The notes beneath the pieces are model-generated. The model saw only the letters and a program-made list of their open reading frames with translations, did no database searches and was not told the origin of the DNA. Shown piece after piece: positions 18,052 to 25,891 of a DNA stretch of 64,000 nt. The DNA comes from Cereibacter_A sp052244495 (GTDB lineage: Bacteria > Pseudomonadota > Alphaproteobacteria > Rhodobacterales > Rhodobacteraceae), in the NCBI GenBank assembly GCA_052244495.1, contig JBQPXH010000001.1; one strand, written 5' to 3'. The position numbers and the translations under genes are program-made. The first letter of the stretch is position 1, and each line of letters starts with the position of its first letter.

Positions 18052-18318
18052 ATGGCACAGAGCGTTCAGGAACAAGTCATAGCGATCATTGCGGAACAGG
18101 CGGTGCTTGAGCCGTCGGACGTGAAGATGGATGCCACGCTCGAGGAGCTGGGCATCGACAGCTTGGGCCTCGTGGAGTCGATCTTCGCCATCGAGGAGGC
18201 CTTCGACATCTCGGTTCCCTTCAACGCCAATGATCCGCAGGCGGGCAGTTTCGACATCTCGTCGGTGAGGGCCATCGTCCAGGCGGTCGAGGGGCTGGTG
18301 GCCCAGCAGGCCGCCTGA
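18052..18318 (+). CDS. specialised acyl carrier protein
   Basis: 88 residues, a four-helix acyl carrier protein with the 4'-phosphopantetheine attachment Ser at residue 37 in GIDSLGLVE. The sequence is less acidic and different from housekeeping AcpP, and lies between lpxD and a FabF-like ketosynthase rather than beside fabF/fabD. This mirrors NodF- or AcpXL-type carriers that dedicate acyl chains to one product. A GGGGGAAG ribosome site precedes the ATG. I infer that it carries the acyl chain delivered to lipid A by the adjacent LpxD. Confidence 0.88.
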   Translation: MAQSVQEQVIAIIAEQAVLEPSDVKMDATLEELGIDSLGLVESIFAIEEAFDISVPFNANDPQAGSFDISSVRAIVQAVEGLVAQQAA

Positions 18319-18331
18319 CGACGGATCCTTC

Positions 18332-19540
18332 ATGAAACGAGTGGTCATCACGGGCGCCGGCACGATCAACGCGCTGGCGCACGACGTATCGGGCACGCTC
18401 GCGGCCTTCCGCGAGGGGCGCAGCGGCATCACCGAACTCGACATCCGCGACAAGGATCGTCTCTCGATCCGGATCGGCGGGCAGGTCCACGCCTGGGACC
18501 CCGAGACGCATTTCAACCGCCAGCAGATCGTCCTCTACGACAAGTTCACCCAGTTCACCCTGCTCGCCGCGCGCGAGGCGGTGGCGCAGTCGGGGCTGAC
18601 CTTCGCCGGCAGCCTCGGGCTCGAGGCCGGGGTGATCCTCGGCACGGCGGGCGGTGGCGTGAACACCTGGGACGAGAACTACCGGGCGGTCTACGAGGAG
18701 GGGAAGAACCGCGTCCATCCCTTCGTCGTGCCGAAGCTGATGAACAATGCCGCCGCCTCGCATGTCTCGATGGAGTTCCAGCTGCGCGGCCCGTCCTTCA
18801 CCGTCGCCACCGCCTGCGCGAGTTCGAACCACGCGATGGGGCAGGCCTTCAACATGGTGCGCTCGGGCATGAGCCGGGCGATGCTGACCGGAGGCTCCGA
18901 GGCGATGCTCTGCTTCGGCGGCATCAAGGCTTGGGAAGGGCTGCGCGTGATGTCGAAGGATGCCTGCCGGCCGTTCTCGCTGAACCGCAACGGCATGGTG
19001 CAGGGCGAAGGCGCCGCGATCTTCGTCTTCGAGGAATACGAACACGCCCGCGCGCGCGGCGCCGAGATCCTGGCCGAGGTGATCGGCTTTGCCATGACCT
19101 CCGACGCCTCCGACATCGTGATGCCCTCGCAGTTCGGCGCGGCGCGCGCGATCGAGGGCGCGTTGCGCGACGCACGGCTGAAGCCCGAGGAGGTCGGCTA
19201 CATCAACGCCCACGGCACCGGGACGGCGGCCAATGACAAGACGGAATGTGCCGCCGTGGCGGGCGTCTTCGGCCATCACGCCGACCGTCTGATGATCTCC
19301 TCGACCAAGTCGATGCACGGCCACCTGATCGGTGGCACCGGCGCGGTGGAACTGCTCGCCTGCATCCTCGCGCTGCGCGAAGGCGTGATCGCGCCCACCA
19401 TCGGCTACGAGGAACCCGACCCGGAATGTGCGCTCGACGTGGTGCCGAACGTGGCGCGGGAGGCGAAGGTCGACGTCGTGCTCTCGAACGCCTTCGCCTT
19501 CGGCGGGCTGAACGCGGTGCTGGCGCTTCGGCGGGTGTGA
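18332..19540 (+). CDS. beta-ketoacyl-ACP synthase (FabF/NodE-like)
   Basis: 402 residues, thiolase fold. The catalytic set is complete: Cys162 in TACASS, His294 in HGTGTAAND, Lys326 in STKSMHG and His331 in GHLIGGTGAVE, so it should carry out decarboxylative condensation with malonyl-ACP. It follows the specialised carrier protein by 13 bases and the trio ends at a strong terminator. The direct product of such an enzyme is a 3-oxoacyl-ACP; no ketoreductase gene is in the cluster. Divergence from housekeeping FabF and its position point to a lipid A-dedicated role (inference). Confidence 0.9.
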   Translation: MKRVVITGAGTINALAHDVSGTLAAFREGRSGITELDIRDKDRLSIRIGGQVHAWDPETHFNRQQIVLYDKFTQFTLLAAREAVAQSGLTFAGSLGLEAGVILGTAGGGVNTWDENYRAVYEEGKNRVHPFVVPKLMNNAAASHVSMEFQLRGPSFTVATACASSNHAMGQAFNMVRSGMSRAMLTGGSEAMLCFGGIKAWEGLRVMSKDACRPFSLNRNGMVQGEGAAIFVFEEYEHARARGAEILAEVIGFAMTSDASDIVMPSQFGAARAIEGALRDARLKPEEVGYINAHGTGTAANDKTECAAVAGVFGHHADRLMISSTKSMHGHLIGGTGAVELLACILALREGVIAPTIGYEEPDPECALDVVPNVAREAKVDVVLSNAFAFGGLNAVLALRRV

Positions 19541-19681
19541 CGTCCGGCAAGGGCAGGGCTTGAAGCCGGGGTAACGATTCGGGGCCAAAGGGCCGCCACG
19601 CGAAGCGGTGTCTCCAGCGGGTCCAGAGATCGAAACGCCGCCGCCCAAACCGCTGACTCGCCAGGACCGCCCCCGGAACGC

Positions 19682-19710
19682 AAGACGCCGCCCCCGAGGG
19701 CGGCGTCTTT
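19682..19710 (+). terminator. intrinsic terminator after the lpxD-ACP-ketosynthase operon
   Basis: AAGACGCCGCCC-CCGA-GGGCGGCGTCTT gives a 12-bp perfect stem followed by a short T run. It ends 170 bases after the ketosynthase stop and just before the convergent IalB gene stop, so it may work in both directions. Confidence 0.7.
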
Positions 19711-19727
19711 CAGATGTTCAGGCGGGA

Positions 19728-20396
19728 TCAGTTGCCCGAGGGTTGCCCGGCCGCCTCGGCCTTCTCGTTCGCGGCTTTCACGGCGTCATAGGCCGCGGTG
19801 AAGCCCTTGAGCGAGACGTTCAGCGTCACCTTCTGGTCCGGCGCCACGGCGGGAACGATGGTGACCACGCCCTTGTTGCCCTTCTTGAAGCCGTCCACCT
19901 CGGCCTGGGTGAACCCCACGCGCGCGAAGCAGCCGGCACGGTTGCACCAGGAGAAGGGATAGACCTTGGGCTTGGCCGCATCGACGCCCATCGTCAGATT
20001 GGCCGTGAGCAGCGTCTCGAGCGGCGCCACGATGGTCGCGCCGGCGGCGGCCTTCTGGCCCTGCGGAAGCGCGAACATGCTGATCTCCGCGACGGAGTTG
20101 CCCTCGCCATCCTTCAGAAGCTGATACATCTGGCACGGGTCCGAGCCGTCCTCGGTGCGGACGCAGCGCTGCTCCCAGTCGCCGTGGGTCGCGGCGACAT
20201 AGGTGGAGCCGAGGCCGTCTTCGGACTCTTCCTGCCCCATCGACAGGCCCTGCGGGGCCGCGGCGCCTTCGGCGGGCGCCTGCGCGGCGGGGGCTTCGGT
20301 GGCGGGGGCGGCCGGCGTTTCCTGCGCCCAGCCTGCCGGCGCGATCCCGAGGCCCAGGGCCATGACGCAGAGGGTTTTCAACTGATTGCTCGACAT
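19728..20396 (-). CDS. invasion-associated locus B (IalB) family periplasmic protein
   Basis: 222 residues. A signal peptide (about 1-24, ending GWAQ) is followed by an Ala/Pro-rich linker (about 25-52) and the IalB domain, with WEQRCVRTEDGSDPCQMYQ, PLETLLTANLTMGVD and WCNRAGCFAR. The four cysteines sit where the family forms disulfides. IalB proteins are common periplasmic alphaproteobacterial proteins of unclear biochemical role, named from Bartonella. The start is the ATG beginning the signal peptide; an upstream in-frame ATG at 20438 adds a charged stretch and is unlikely. It is convergent with the ketosynthase operon. Confidence 0.83.
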   Translation of the reverse strand: MSSNQLKTLCVMALGLGIAPAGWAQETPAAPATEAPAAQAPAEGAAAPQGLSMGQEESEDGLGSTYVAATHGDWEQRCVRTEDGSDPCQMYQLLKDGEGNSVAEISMFALPQGQKAAAGATIVAPLETLLTANLTMGVDAAKPKVYPFSWCNRAGCFARVGFTQAEVDGFKKGNKGVVTIVPAVAPDQKVTLNVSLKGFTAAYDAVKAANEKAEAAGQPSGN

Positions 20397-20564
20397 GCGC
20401 GATCCTGTCCTCACTTTATGTCGCGCGGGTGGTAGCACGCGAACCGCGCAGTGTCAGGTGCCAATTGCGCGAGGCGTCGCAGGAGGCGGCACGCCGCACA
20501 TGGGACGGAGCCTCGGGTCGCGCGCCGGTCAGGGGCGGGCATGAAGATCGGCTGCGTGACGAGC

Positions 20565-20640
20565 AAAAGCGAAAAGGGCCGGCAGTCCGGCCCTTCCCTG
20601 CGTCAATTTTGCTCCCTGTCGGACTGGCCGACTTCATCTG
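20565..20640 (-). ncRNA. candidate small RNA B, about 76 nt
   Basis: A minus-strand unit has a promoter and an intrinsic terminator but no sensible ORF. TTGACG (20670-20675), a 17-base spacer and TAGCGT (20647-20652) predict a start near 20640. The transcript would hold a hairpin GTCGG-CCAGT-CCGAC (20618-20632), an unpaired stretch with AGCAAAATTGACGC, and a 9-bp terminator stem AAGGGCCGG-ACTG-CCGGCCCTT (20574-20595) followed by TTTTCGCTTTT. An A/U-containing single-stranded core between hairpins fits an Hfq-type sRNA. Expression is not shown by sequence alone; an alternative is a structured ialB leader. Confidence 0.5.
20574..20595 (-). terminator. intrinsic terminator of sRNA B
   Basis: The 9-bp GC-rich stem with a 4-base loop is followed on the minus strand by TTTTCGCTTTT. 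No annotated minus-strand gene ends upstream of it. Confidence 0.7.
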
Positions 20641-20712
20641 TTCGGGACGCTAAGGTCTAATCGAAGGGTCGTCAACAGCGAATCGGCCTTGGGACAACTG
20701 CCGAAAAGTCAG

Positions 20713-20808
20713 GAAAAACCGCGCCTTCGAGAAGGCGCGGCCAGTCCAGTTCAGGGAGGAAGGAACATCGGAAGCCGATGGGTGCCCCCGGCGAGAAGGA
20801 GACTCGCA
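20713..20808 (-). ncRNA. candidate small RNA A, about 95 nt, with CU-rich anti-Shine-Dalgarno-like loops
   Basis: This minus-strand region folds into two hairpins, GCGAG-TCTCCTT-CTCGC (20791-20807) and CATCGG-CTT-CCGATG (20766-20780). A single-stranded TTCCTTCCTCCC stretch follows, then a strong terminator CCGCGCCTTC-TC-GAAGGCGCGG with TTTTT (20714-20740). A -10-like TAAACT (20814-20819) lies just upstream; no clear -35 was found. CU-rich loops that could pair with ribosome-binding sites recall the CcsR/'cuckoo' sRNA group of alphaproteobacteria; that assignment is tentative. It overlaps the leader of the divergent ATPase gene. Confidence 0.5.
20714..20740 (-). terminator. intrinsic terminator of sRNA A
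   Basis: A perfect 10-bp stem with a 2-base loop at 20719-20740 is followed by five U on the minus strand. No protein gene lies upstream on that strand before the catalase gene almost 2 kb away. Confidence 0.8.
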
Positions 20809-20862
20809 GGAATAGTTTAAGGATGTATTGTCTTGCCGAACGGATCTTGCGCGGGGATTTCC

Positions 20863-22398
20863 ATGGCGGACAGCATCTTCGTTGGCGGCGGCGGAGAAGG
20901 TCACGCGAAGCCCCAGAGCCTGCTCCTGAAATACGGTAACCGCCACGGCCTCGTCGCGGGCGCCACCGGCACGGGCAAGACCGTGACCCTGCAGGTCCTG
21001 GCCGAGGGCCTGTCCGCGGCGGGCGTTCCCGTATTCCTGTCCGACGTGAAGGGCGACCTCGCCGGTCTCGCGGTGGCGGGCTCGGCCGGGGCCAAGCTGC
21101 ATGCGGCCTTCAGCGAGCGCGCGGCGACCATTGGCCTCGATCTGGTCTACCGCGGCTTCCCCGTCACCTTCTGGGATCTCTATGGCGCGCAGGGCCATCC
21201 CGTGCGCACCACGGTGGCCGAGATGGGGCCGCTTCTCATTTCGCGGCTGCTGGAGCTGTCCGAGGCGCAGGAGGGCGTGCTGAACGTCGCCTTCCGTCTC
21301 GCGGACGAAGAGGGGCTGCCGCTCCTCGACCTCAAGGACCTGCAGGCGATGCTGGCCTTCGTGGCCCGGAATGCGGCCGACGTCTCGGCACGCTACGGGC
21401 TGGTGACGCCGGCCTCGGCGGGGGCGATCCAGCGGCGGCTGCTCGTGCTCGAGACCGAGGGCGGGGAGCAGCTCTTCGGCGAGCCGGCCCTCGACCTTGC
21501 CGATCTCATGCGCGTCGAGCCCGACGGGACGGGGCGGATCTCGATCCTTGCGGCCGACCGGCTGATGCAGTCGCCGCGCCTCTACGCGACCTTCCTGCTC
21601 TGGCTCATGTCCGAGCTGTTCGAGGACCTGCCCGAGGTGGGCGATCCCGAGAAGCCGAAGCTCGTCCTGTTCTTCGACGAGGCGCACCTGCTGTTCGACG
21701 ATGCGCCGAAGGCGCTGGTGGACAAGATCGAGCAGGTCGCCCGGCTGATCCGGTCGAAGGGGGTGGGCATCTTCTTCGTTACCCAGCGGCCGGGCGACGT
21801 GCCCGAGGATATCCTCGCGCAGCTCGGCAACCGGGTGCAGCATGCGCTGCGCGCCTTCACCGCGAAGGACCAGAAGGACCTTCGGCAGGCGGCCGAAACC
21901 TACCGGACGAACCCGCGCTTCTCGACCGAGGAGGCGATCCGCGAGGTGGGCACTGGCGAGGCCGTCACCTCGTTCCTCGAGCCGAAGGGCGTGCCGGGGA
22001 TGGTGGAGCGCACTTTGATCCGTCCGCCGTTCTCGCGCCTCGGAACGCTCGCGCCCGAAGAGCGGCAGGCCATCGTGGCGGCCTCGCCGCTGGCGGGGAA
22101 ATACGACCGCGCGATCGACCGGGACAGCGCCTTCGAGCGGCTCGCCGCCCGAGCGGCGGCAGCGACCCAGCCAGAGCCGGAGACCATCCCCGAGGAGCGG
22201 GAATATGCGTCCGGCCGCCGCTATGGGGGGCCGAAGTCGCGCGAGCCCTCTCGCGAAGAGCCTCCGACGCGGACGCGCAGCCGGCAGAGCGACAGCGTGG
22301 CCGAAGCCTTTGCCAAGAGCTTCGCGCGCCAGATCGGAACGCGGGCGGGCCGAGAGATCGTGCGTGGCGTGCTGGGGACGCTCTTCCGCGGCCGGTAG
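20863..22398 (+). CDS. HerA-like/DUF853 ATPase
   Basis: 511 residues, the YjgR/DUF853 subgroup of HerA-FtsK-superfamily ATPases. Walker A GATGTGKT is at 33-40 and Walker B LVLFFDEAH near 268-276, with a sensor segment FFVTQRPGDVPEDILAQLGNR. The C terminus (about 440-490) is a charged Arg/Glu/Pro-rich linker. The cellular role of this family is not well established; DNA or protein translocation is plausible. The ATG at 20863 follows a GGGGA site and is preferred to an in-frame TTG at 20833. It is divergent from sRNA A and convergent with the catalase gene. Confidence 0.82.
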   Translation: MADSIFVGGGGEGHAKPQSLLLKYGNRHGLVAGATGTGKTVTLQVLAEGLSAAGVPVFLSDVKGDLAGLAVAGSAGAKLHAAFSERAATIGLDLVYRGFPVTFWDLYGAQGHPVRTTVAEMGPLLISRLLELSEAQEGVLNVAFRLADEEGLPLLDLKDLQAMLAFVARNAADVSARYGLVTPASAGAIQRRLLVLETEGGEQLFGEPALDLADLMRVEPDGTGRISILAADRLMQSPRLYATFLLWLMSELFEDLPEVGDPEKPKLVLFFDEAHLLFDDAPKALVDKIEQVARLIRSKGVGIFFVTQRPGDVPEDILAQLGNRVQHALRAFTAKDQKDLRQAAETYRTNPRFSTEEAIREVGTGEAVTSFLEPKGVPGMVERTLIRPPFSRLGTLAPEERQAIVAASPLAGKYDRAIDRDSAFERLAARAAAATQPEPETIPEEREYASGRRYGGPKSREPSREEPPTRTRSRQSDSVAEAFAKSFARQIGTRAGREIVRGVLGTLFRGR

Positions 22399-22540
22399 AA
22401 GACGGCCGGGCAAACCGGACCATCTGCGAGCCGCGATGGTTGCGCGGCCGATGATTAACGGAGGCGCATGGCAGACTTTTCGGCCGCGACGGTCAGATGC
22501 GTCCGAAGATGCGGGAGCAGGAAATCAAACCCGCGAAGGT

Positions 22541-22562
22541 CGGGCGGCCCGCGGGCCGCCCG
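22541..22562. terminator. 22-bp palindrome between convergent ATPase and catalase genes
   Basis: CGGGCGGCCCGCGGGCCGCCCG is a perfect palindrome that can form a strong hairpin just past the catalase stop. No U-tract is seen on either strand, so intrinsic termination is uncertain. Confidence 0.5.
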
Positions 22563-22574
22563 GAGAGGCGAAGC

Positions 22575-24041
22575 TTACTCGGCCGCCTGACGGGCTCCGG
22601 CCAGTTCCGCCCGCGCCGCGCGGATGCCGTCCCCGTAGGCGGGGCTCACGCGGTCGAACTGGGCCAGCGCCCGGTTGGCGATCTCTTCGGGGATGCCCGC
22701 CATCGCCTCGGCGATGTTGCGATAGAGCCGCGCGCGCTGTTCGTCGGTCATCACCTTGTCATGCAGGGCGCGAGGCTGACTGTAGTCGTCGTTCCCCTCG
22801 CGATGGTCGTAGCGCGCGGCATCGCCCGAGATGCGCAGCGGCGGCTCGGCCACGGTACCATCCTGCACCGCGGCCCCCGGCACCGAGTTCGGCTCGTAAT
22901 AGGCATCGACCGCCCCGGTACGGTGGCCGAAGAAGTTCATCTGGCCGTCCTTGTGGTAGTGATGCACCGGGCAGCGCGGCGCGTTCACCGGAAGCGCCTC
23001 GTAATGCGTCCCGAGGCGGTAGCGGTGCGCGTCGGCATAGGAGAAGACGCGGGCCTGCAACATCTTGTCGGGACTGTAGCCGATGCCCGGCACCTTGTTC
23101 GACGGCGAGAAGGCCAGCTGCTCGATCTGGGCGAAGTAGTTGTCCGCATTGCGGTTCAGCTCCATCACGCCGACCTCGATCAGCGGATAGTCCGAATGCG
23201 GCCAGACCTTCGTCAGGTCGAACGGGTTGTAGGGCGTGGTCTCGGCCTCGGCCTCGGGCATCACCTGCACCATGAGGCGCCATTTCGGGAAGCGACCCTC
23301 CTCGATGGCACCGAAGAGCGCCTCCTGATAGCCCTCGCGGGTGCGGCCGACGATCTCGGCGGCCTCGGCATTGGTGTAATGCGCGTGGCCCTGCAGGGTC
23401 TTCCAGTGGAACTTGACCCAGAAGCGCTCGCCCTCAGCGTTCCAGAGCGAATAGGTGTGCGAGCCGTAACCGTTCATGTGCATCGGATCGACCGGCAGCC
23501 CACGGTCGGACATCAGGATCGTCACCTGATGGAGCGACTCGGGGCTCAGCGACCAGAAGTCCCACATGGCGGTGGCCGAGCGCAGGTTGGTGCGCGGATG
23601 GCGCTTCTGCGTGTGGATGAAGTCGGGGAACTTCATCGGGTCGCGCACGAAGAAGACCGGGGTGTTGTTGCCGGCGAGGTCCCAGTTGCCCTCCTCGGTA
23701 TACATCTTGACCGAGAAGCCCCGCACGTCCCGCTCGTGGTCGGCCGCGCCCAGTTCGCCCGCCACGGTCGAAAACCGCACCGCGAGATCGGTCTGCTTGC
23801 CCACCTGCGAGAAGACCTTGGCGCAGCTGTAGGCCGTGATGTCGTTCGTCACCGTGAACGTGCCGAAGGCGCCCCAGCCCTTGGCGTGGACCACACGCTC
23901 CGGGATCCGCTCGCGGTTCTGGTGCGCAAGCTTCTCGATCAGCTGATAATCCTCGAGCAGAACCGGGCCACGGGGGCCGGCGGTCAGCGAATTCTGGTTG
24001 TCGGCGATCGGCGCGCCGGCCGTCGTGGTCAGGCGGGTCAT
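22575..24041 (-). CDS. monofunctional heme catalase, small-subunit type
   Basis: 488 residues. It disproportionates hydrogen peroxide. The distal His52 is in RVVHAKGWGAFGTF, the distal Asn is in the NDITAYSCAKVF/TPVFFVRDP region, and the proximal heme Tyr is in RVFSYADAHRYRLG. The length and absence of a C-terminal flavodoxin-like domain indicate a clade 3, NADPH-type small catalase. The tryptophan in HAKGWGAFG, where Ala or Ser is usual, is notable. It is divergent from oxyR across 101 bases, so OxyR activation is very likely; Rhodobacter catalase named katE/katA is controlled this way (established for the genus). A palindrome follows the stop. Confidence 0.93.
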   Translation of the reverse strand: MTRLTTTAGAPIADNQNSLTAGPRGPVLLEDYQLIEKLAHQNRERIPERVVHAKGWGAFGTFTVTNDITAYSCAKVFSQVGKQTDLAVRFSTVAGELGAADHERDVRGFSVKMYTEEGNWDLAGNNTPVFFVRDPMKFPDFIHTQKRHPRTNLRSATAMWDFWSLSPESLHQVTILMSDRGLPVDPMHMNGYGSHTYSLWNAEGERFWVKFHWKTLQGHAHYTNAEAAEIVGRTREGYQEALFGAIEEGRFPKWRLMVQVMPEAEAETTPYNPFDLTKVWPHSDYPLIEVGVMELNRNADNYFAQIEQLAFSPSNKVPGIGYSPDKMLQARVFSYADAHRYRLGTHYEALPVNAPRCPVHHYHKDGQMNFFGHRTGAVDAYYEPNSVPGAAVQDGTVAEPPLRISGDAARYDHREGNDDYSQPRALHDKVMTDEQRARLYRNIAEAMAGIPEEIANRALAQFDRVSPAYGDGIRAARAELAGARQAAE

Positions 24042-24129
24042 GGTGGTCGCTCCCTCGGTTGGTATCGGTGCTGCGTGACATATGCCCGAGATCTGGAATA
24101 AATATAAATCGGATCTTCTGTGTAATGCG

Positions 24130-24144
24130 ATAAGGTTTGCTTAT
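24130..24144. promoter_or_regulatory. LysR/OxyR-type box overlapping the oxyR start codon
   Basis: ATAAG-N5-CTTAT is an inverted repeat with the LysR T-N11-A core (T24131...A24143). Its right arm includes the A and T of the oxyR ATG. It lies in the 101-base divergent region shared with the catalase gene, well placed for OxyR to repress itself and activate catalase. Confidence 0.55.
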
Positions 24145-25069
24145 GAGACTCACCCTTCGGCAGTTGTCCTACTTCCTCGCCCTCGCCGAAGAGCGGCATT
24201 TCGGGCGTGCGGCCGAGAGGGTTCATGTCACGCAGCCCGCGCTGTCCATGCAGATCCGCGAGATGGAGGAGACGCTCGACGCGGCCCTCTTCGAACGACA
24301 TCCGCGCGAGGTGCGGCTTACGGCAGAGGGACGCGAGGTGGAGCGGCGGGCGCGACGCATCCTCGCCGAGGTGACGGAACTAGAGGCGGCGGCGCGGCAG
24401 CGCGGTCTGGCGCAGCGGGTCAATCTCGGCGTGATCCCGACAGTTGCGCCCTACCTGCTGCCCGAGGTGCTGCCGATGCTGCGGGCGCGCGACATCTCGC
24501 GGGACCTGCGGGTGCGCGAGGCCACCACGGACGTCCTTCTCTCGGCGCTCGACCGCGGCCAGATCGATGCGGCGGTGATCGCGGCACCGCAGGGCGTTGC
24601 GGGGCTGAAGCTTGTGCCGCTCTTTGCCGACCGCTTCCTGCTGGCGGGGCGCGAGTCGATGTTGTCGGCGGTGGGGACAGAGGCGCTGCGGCCCGTGGGC
24701 CTCGACCCTGACAGGCTGCTCCTTCTCGACGAGGGCCACTGCCTCGCCGATCAGGCGCTCGAGGTCTGCGGGATGAACCGGCGGCAGGCGCGGCTCGACC
24801 TCGGGGCGTCGTCTCTCACCACGCTCTGCGGGCTGGCGGGGCAGGGGCTGGGGATGACCTTCCTGCCCGAAATCGCCTGGCGGCAGGAGCAGGCCGCGGC
24901 ACCGGGCCTTGCCGTCCGCCGCTTCGCAGCACCAGAGCCCGCGCGGCAGATCGTGCTGGCGCGGCGGGCGGCGAGTTCCGCCTCGGACTGGTTCGAGGAT
25001 CTGGCCGGGATGCTTGCGAAGGCAGGACATGCGCTGACCGCCTTGGCACGGACAGCCGTTCCGGGCTGA
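24143..25069 (+). CDS. oxyR: hydrogen peroxide-sensing LysR regulator OxyR
   Basis: 308 residues. The N-terminal winged helix is at about residues 1-60, with RAAERVHVTQPALSMQI as the recognition region. The regulatory domain holds the redox pair Cys200 and Cys209 in DEGHCLADQALEVCG, matching E. coli OxyR Cys199/Cys208, so disulfide activation by peroxide is expected. The ATG at 24143 with a TAAGG site is preferred to an in-frame TTG at 24137. It is divergent from catalase and next to a peroxiredoxin, a compact peroxide regulon. A T-N11-A box overlapping its own start suggests autorepression. Confidence 0.95.
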   Translation: MRLTLRQLSYFLALAEERHFGRAAERVHVTQPALSMQIREMEETLDAALFERHPREVRLTAEGREVERRARRILAEVTELEAAARQRGLAQRVNLGVIPTVAPYLLPEVLPMLRARDISRDLRVREATTDVLLSALDRGQIDAAVIAAPQGVAGLKLVPLFADRFLLAGRESMLSAVGTEALRPVGLDPDRLLLLDEGHCLADQALEVCGMNRRQARLDLGASSLTTLCGLAGQGLGMTFLPEIAWRQEQAAAPGLAVRRFAAPEPARQIVLARRAASSASDWFEDLAGMLAKAGHALTALARTAVPG

Positions 25070-25082
25070 GGCGAGGAAAGCC

Positions 25083-25115
25083 GGCCCTGCCGCATTGCTC
25101 CGGTGCGGCAGGGCC
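25083..25115. terminator. bidirectional hairpin between oxyR and peroxiredoxin genes
   Basis: GGCCCTGCCGCA (25083-25094) pairs with TGCGGCAGGGCC (25104-25115), a 12-bp perfect stem with a 9-base loop between convergent genes. Short CTTTCC follows on the minus strand. Confidence 0.65.
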
Positions 25116-25121
25116 AGGGGA

Positions 25122-25670
25122 TCAGGCGGCCGCGCCCTGCGCTGCGGCGGCGAGCCAGCCCAGCACGTTGTCGGGCGAGGAGACGCCATAGGGATCCTCG
25201 CTGTGGTTGTCGCAGAGGCCCGGCTCCTCGAACCAGGCCTCGACCACGCCGTCGTTCACGATCGCCGCATAGCGCCACGAGCGGAGCCCGAAGCCGAGGT
25301 TGTCCTTGCGCACCAGCATCCCCACGCGCCGCGTGAATTCTCCGGAGCCGTCGGGGATGACCTGCACGTTCTCGAGCCCCTGTGCCTTTGCCCACTGGTT
25401 CATGACGAAGCTGTCATTGACCGACAGGCAGTAGATCGCGTCGATCCCGTGCGCCTGGAAATCGGCGAAGCCCTTCTCGAAGCCCGGAAGCTGATAGGTC
25501 GAGCAGGTGGGGGTGAAGGCGCCCGGCAGCGCAAAGAGCACGCAGCGCTTGCCGCCGAAATAATCGGCCGTGGTCATGTCCTGCCAGCGATACGGGTTCG
25601 GTCCGCCGATGCTCTCGTCGCGGACGCGGGTGCGGAAGGTAACGGTCGGGAGGCTGGAACCGGGCAACAT
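25122..25670 (-). CDS. peroxiredoxin, Prx5/AhpE-like thiol peroxidase
   Basis: 182 residues. The peroxidatic Cys56 sits in LPGAFTPTCSTYQLPGF, the Prx5 (type II/glutaredoxin-coupled class) signature. Cys43 and a C-terminal-half Cys in EEPGLCDNHS are candidates for resolving or mixed disulfide roles. It reduces hydroperoxides with thiol donors in the cytoplasm. It lies tail to tail with oxyR and near catalase, consistent with a shared peroxide response. No signal peptide is present. The reductant (glutathione/glutaredoxin or thioredoxin) is not encoded here. Confidence 0.9.
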   Translation of the reverse strand: MLPGSSLPTVTFRTRVRDESIGGPNPYRWQDMTTADYFGGKRCVLFALPGAFTPTCSTYQLPGFEKGFADFQAHGIDAIYCLSVNDSFVMNQWAKAQGLENVQVIPDGSGEFTRRVGMLVRKDNLGFGLRSWRYAAIVNDGVVEAWFEEPGLCDNHSEDPYGVSSPDNVLGWLAAAAQGAAA

Positions 25671-25755
25671 TGGAATGATCCTCGTTTTGCGACTGGCGGT
25701 TGTGGGAACGGTGCCTTCCGCCTAAACGCTGCGCCCGCGAGGTTCAAGTCGCTGC

Positions 25756-25785
25756 GGCGCAGCAGCGGGATGCTGCTGCGCCTTT
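25756..25785. terminator. hairpin downstream of aqpZ
   Basis: GGCGCAGCAGC-GGGAT-GCTGCTGCGCC is an 11-bp perfect stem. A TTT follows on the plus strand although the nearest gene to terminate is the minus-strand aqpZ. The rest of 25671-25891 holds no gene. Confidence 0.45.
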
Positions 25786-25891
25786 GCCCAAGGGATGGGC
25801 GTTTCCTGCCTCACTCGCAGCCCTTTGCACCATCTCCCGACCGCCGGTCCCTCCTGCAAGCCTCCAGACCGAACGGCGAAGGACTGGGCGC

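Noticed and set aside
20778..20933. Plus-strand ORF beginning at an ATG after GGGAGGAAGGA, upstream of the HerA-like gene
   Set aside because: Runs out of frame into the ATPase gene and becomes Arg-rich; the region is better explained by sRNA A on the other strand.
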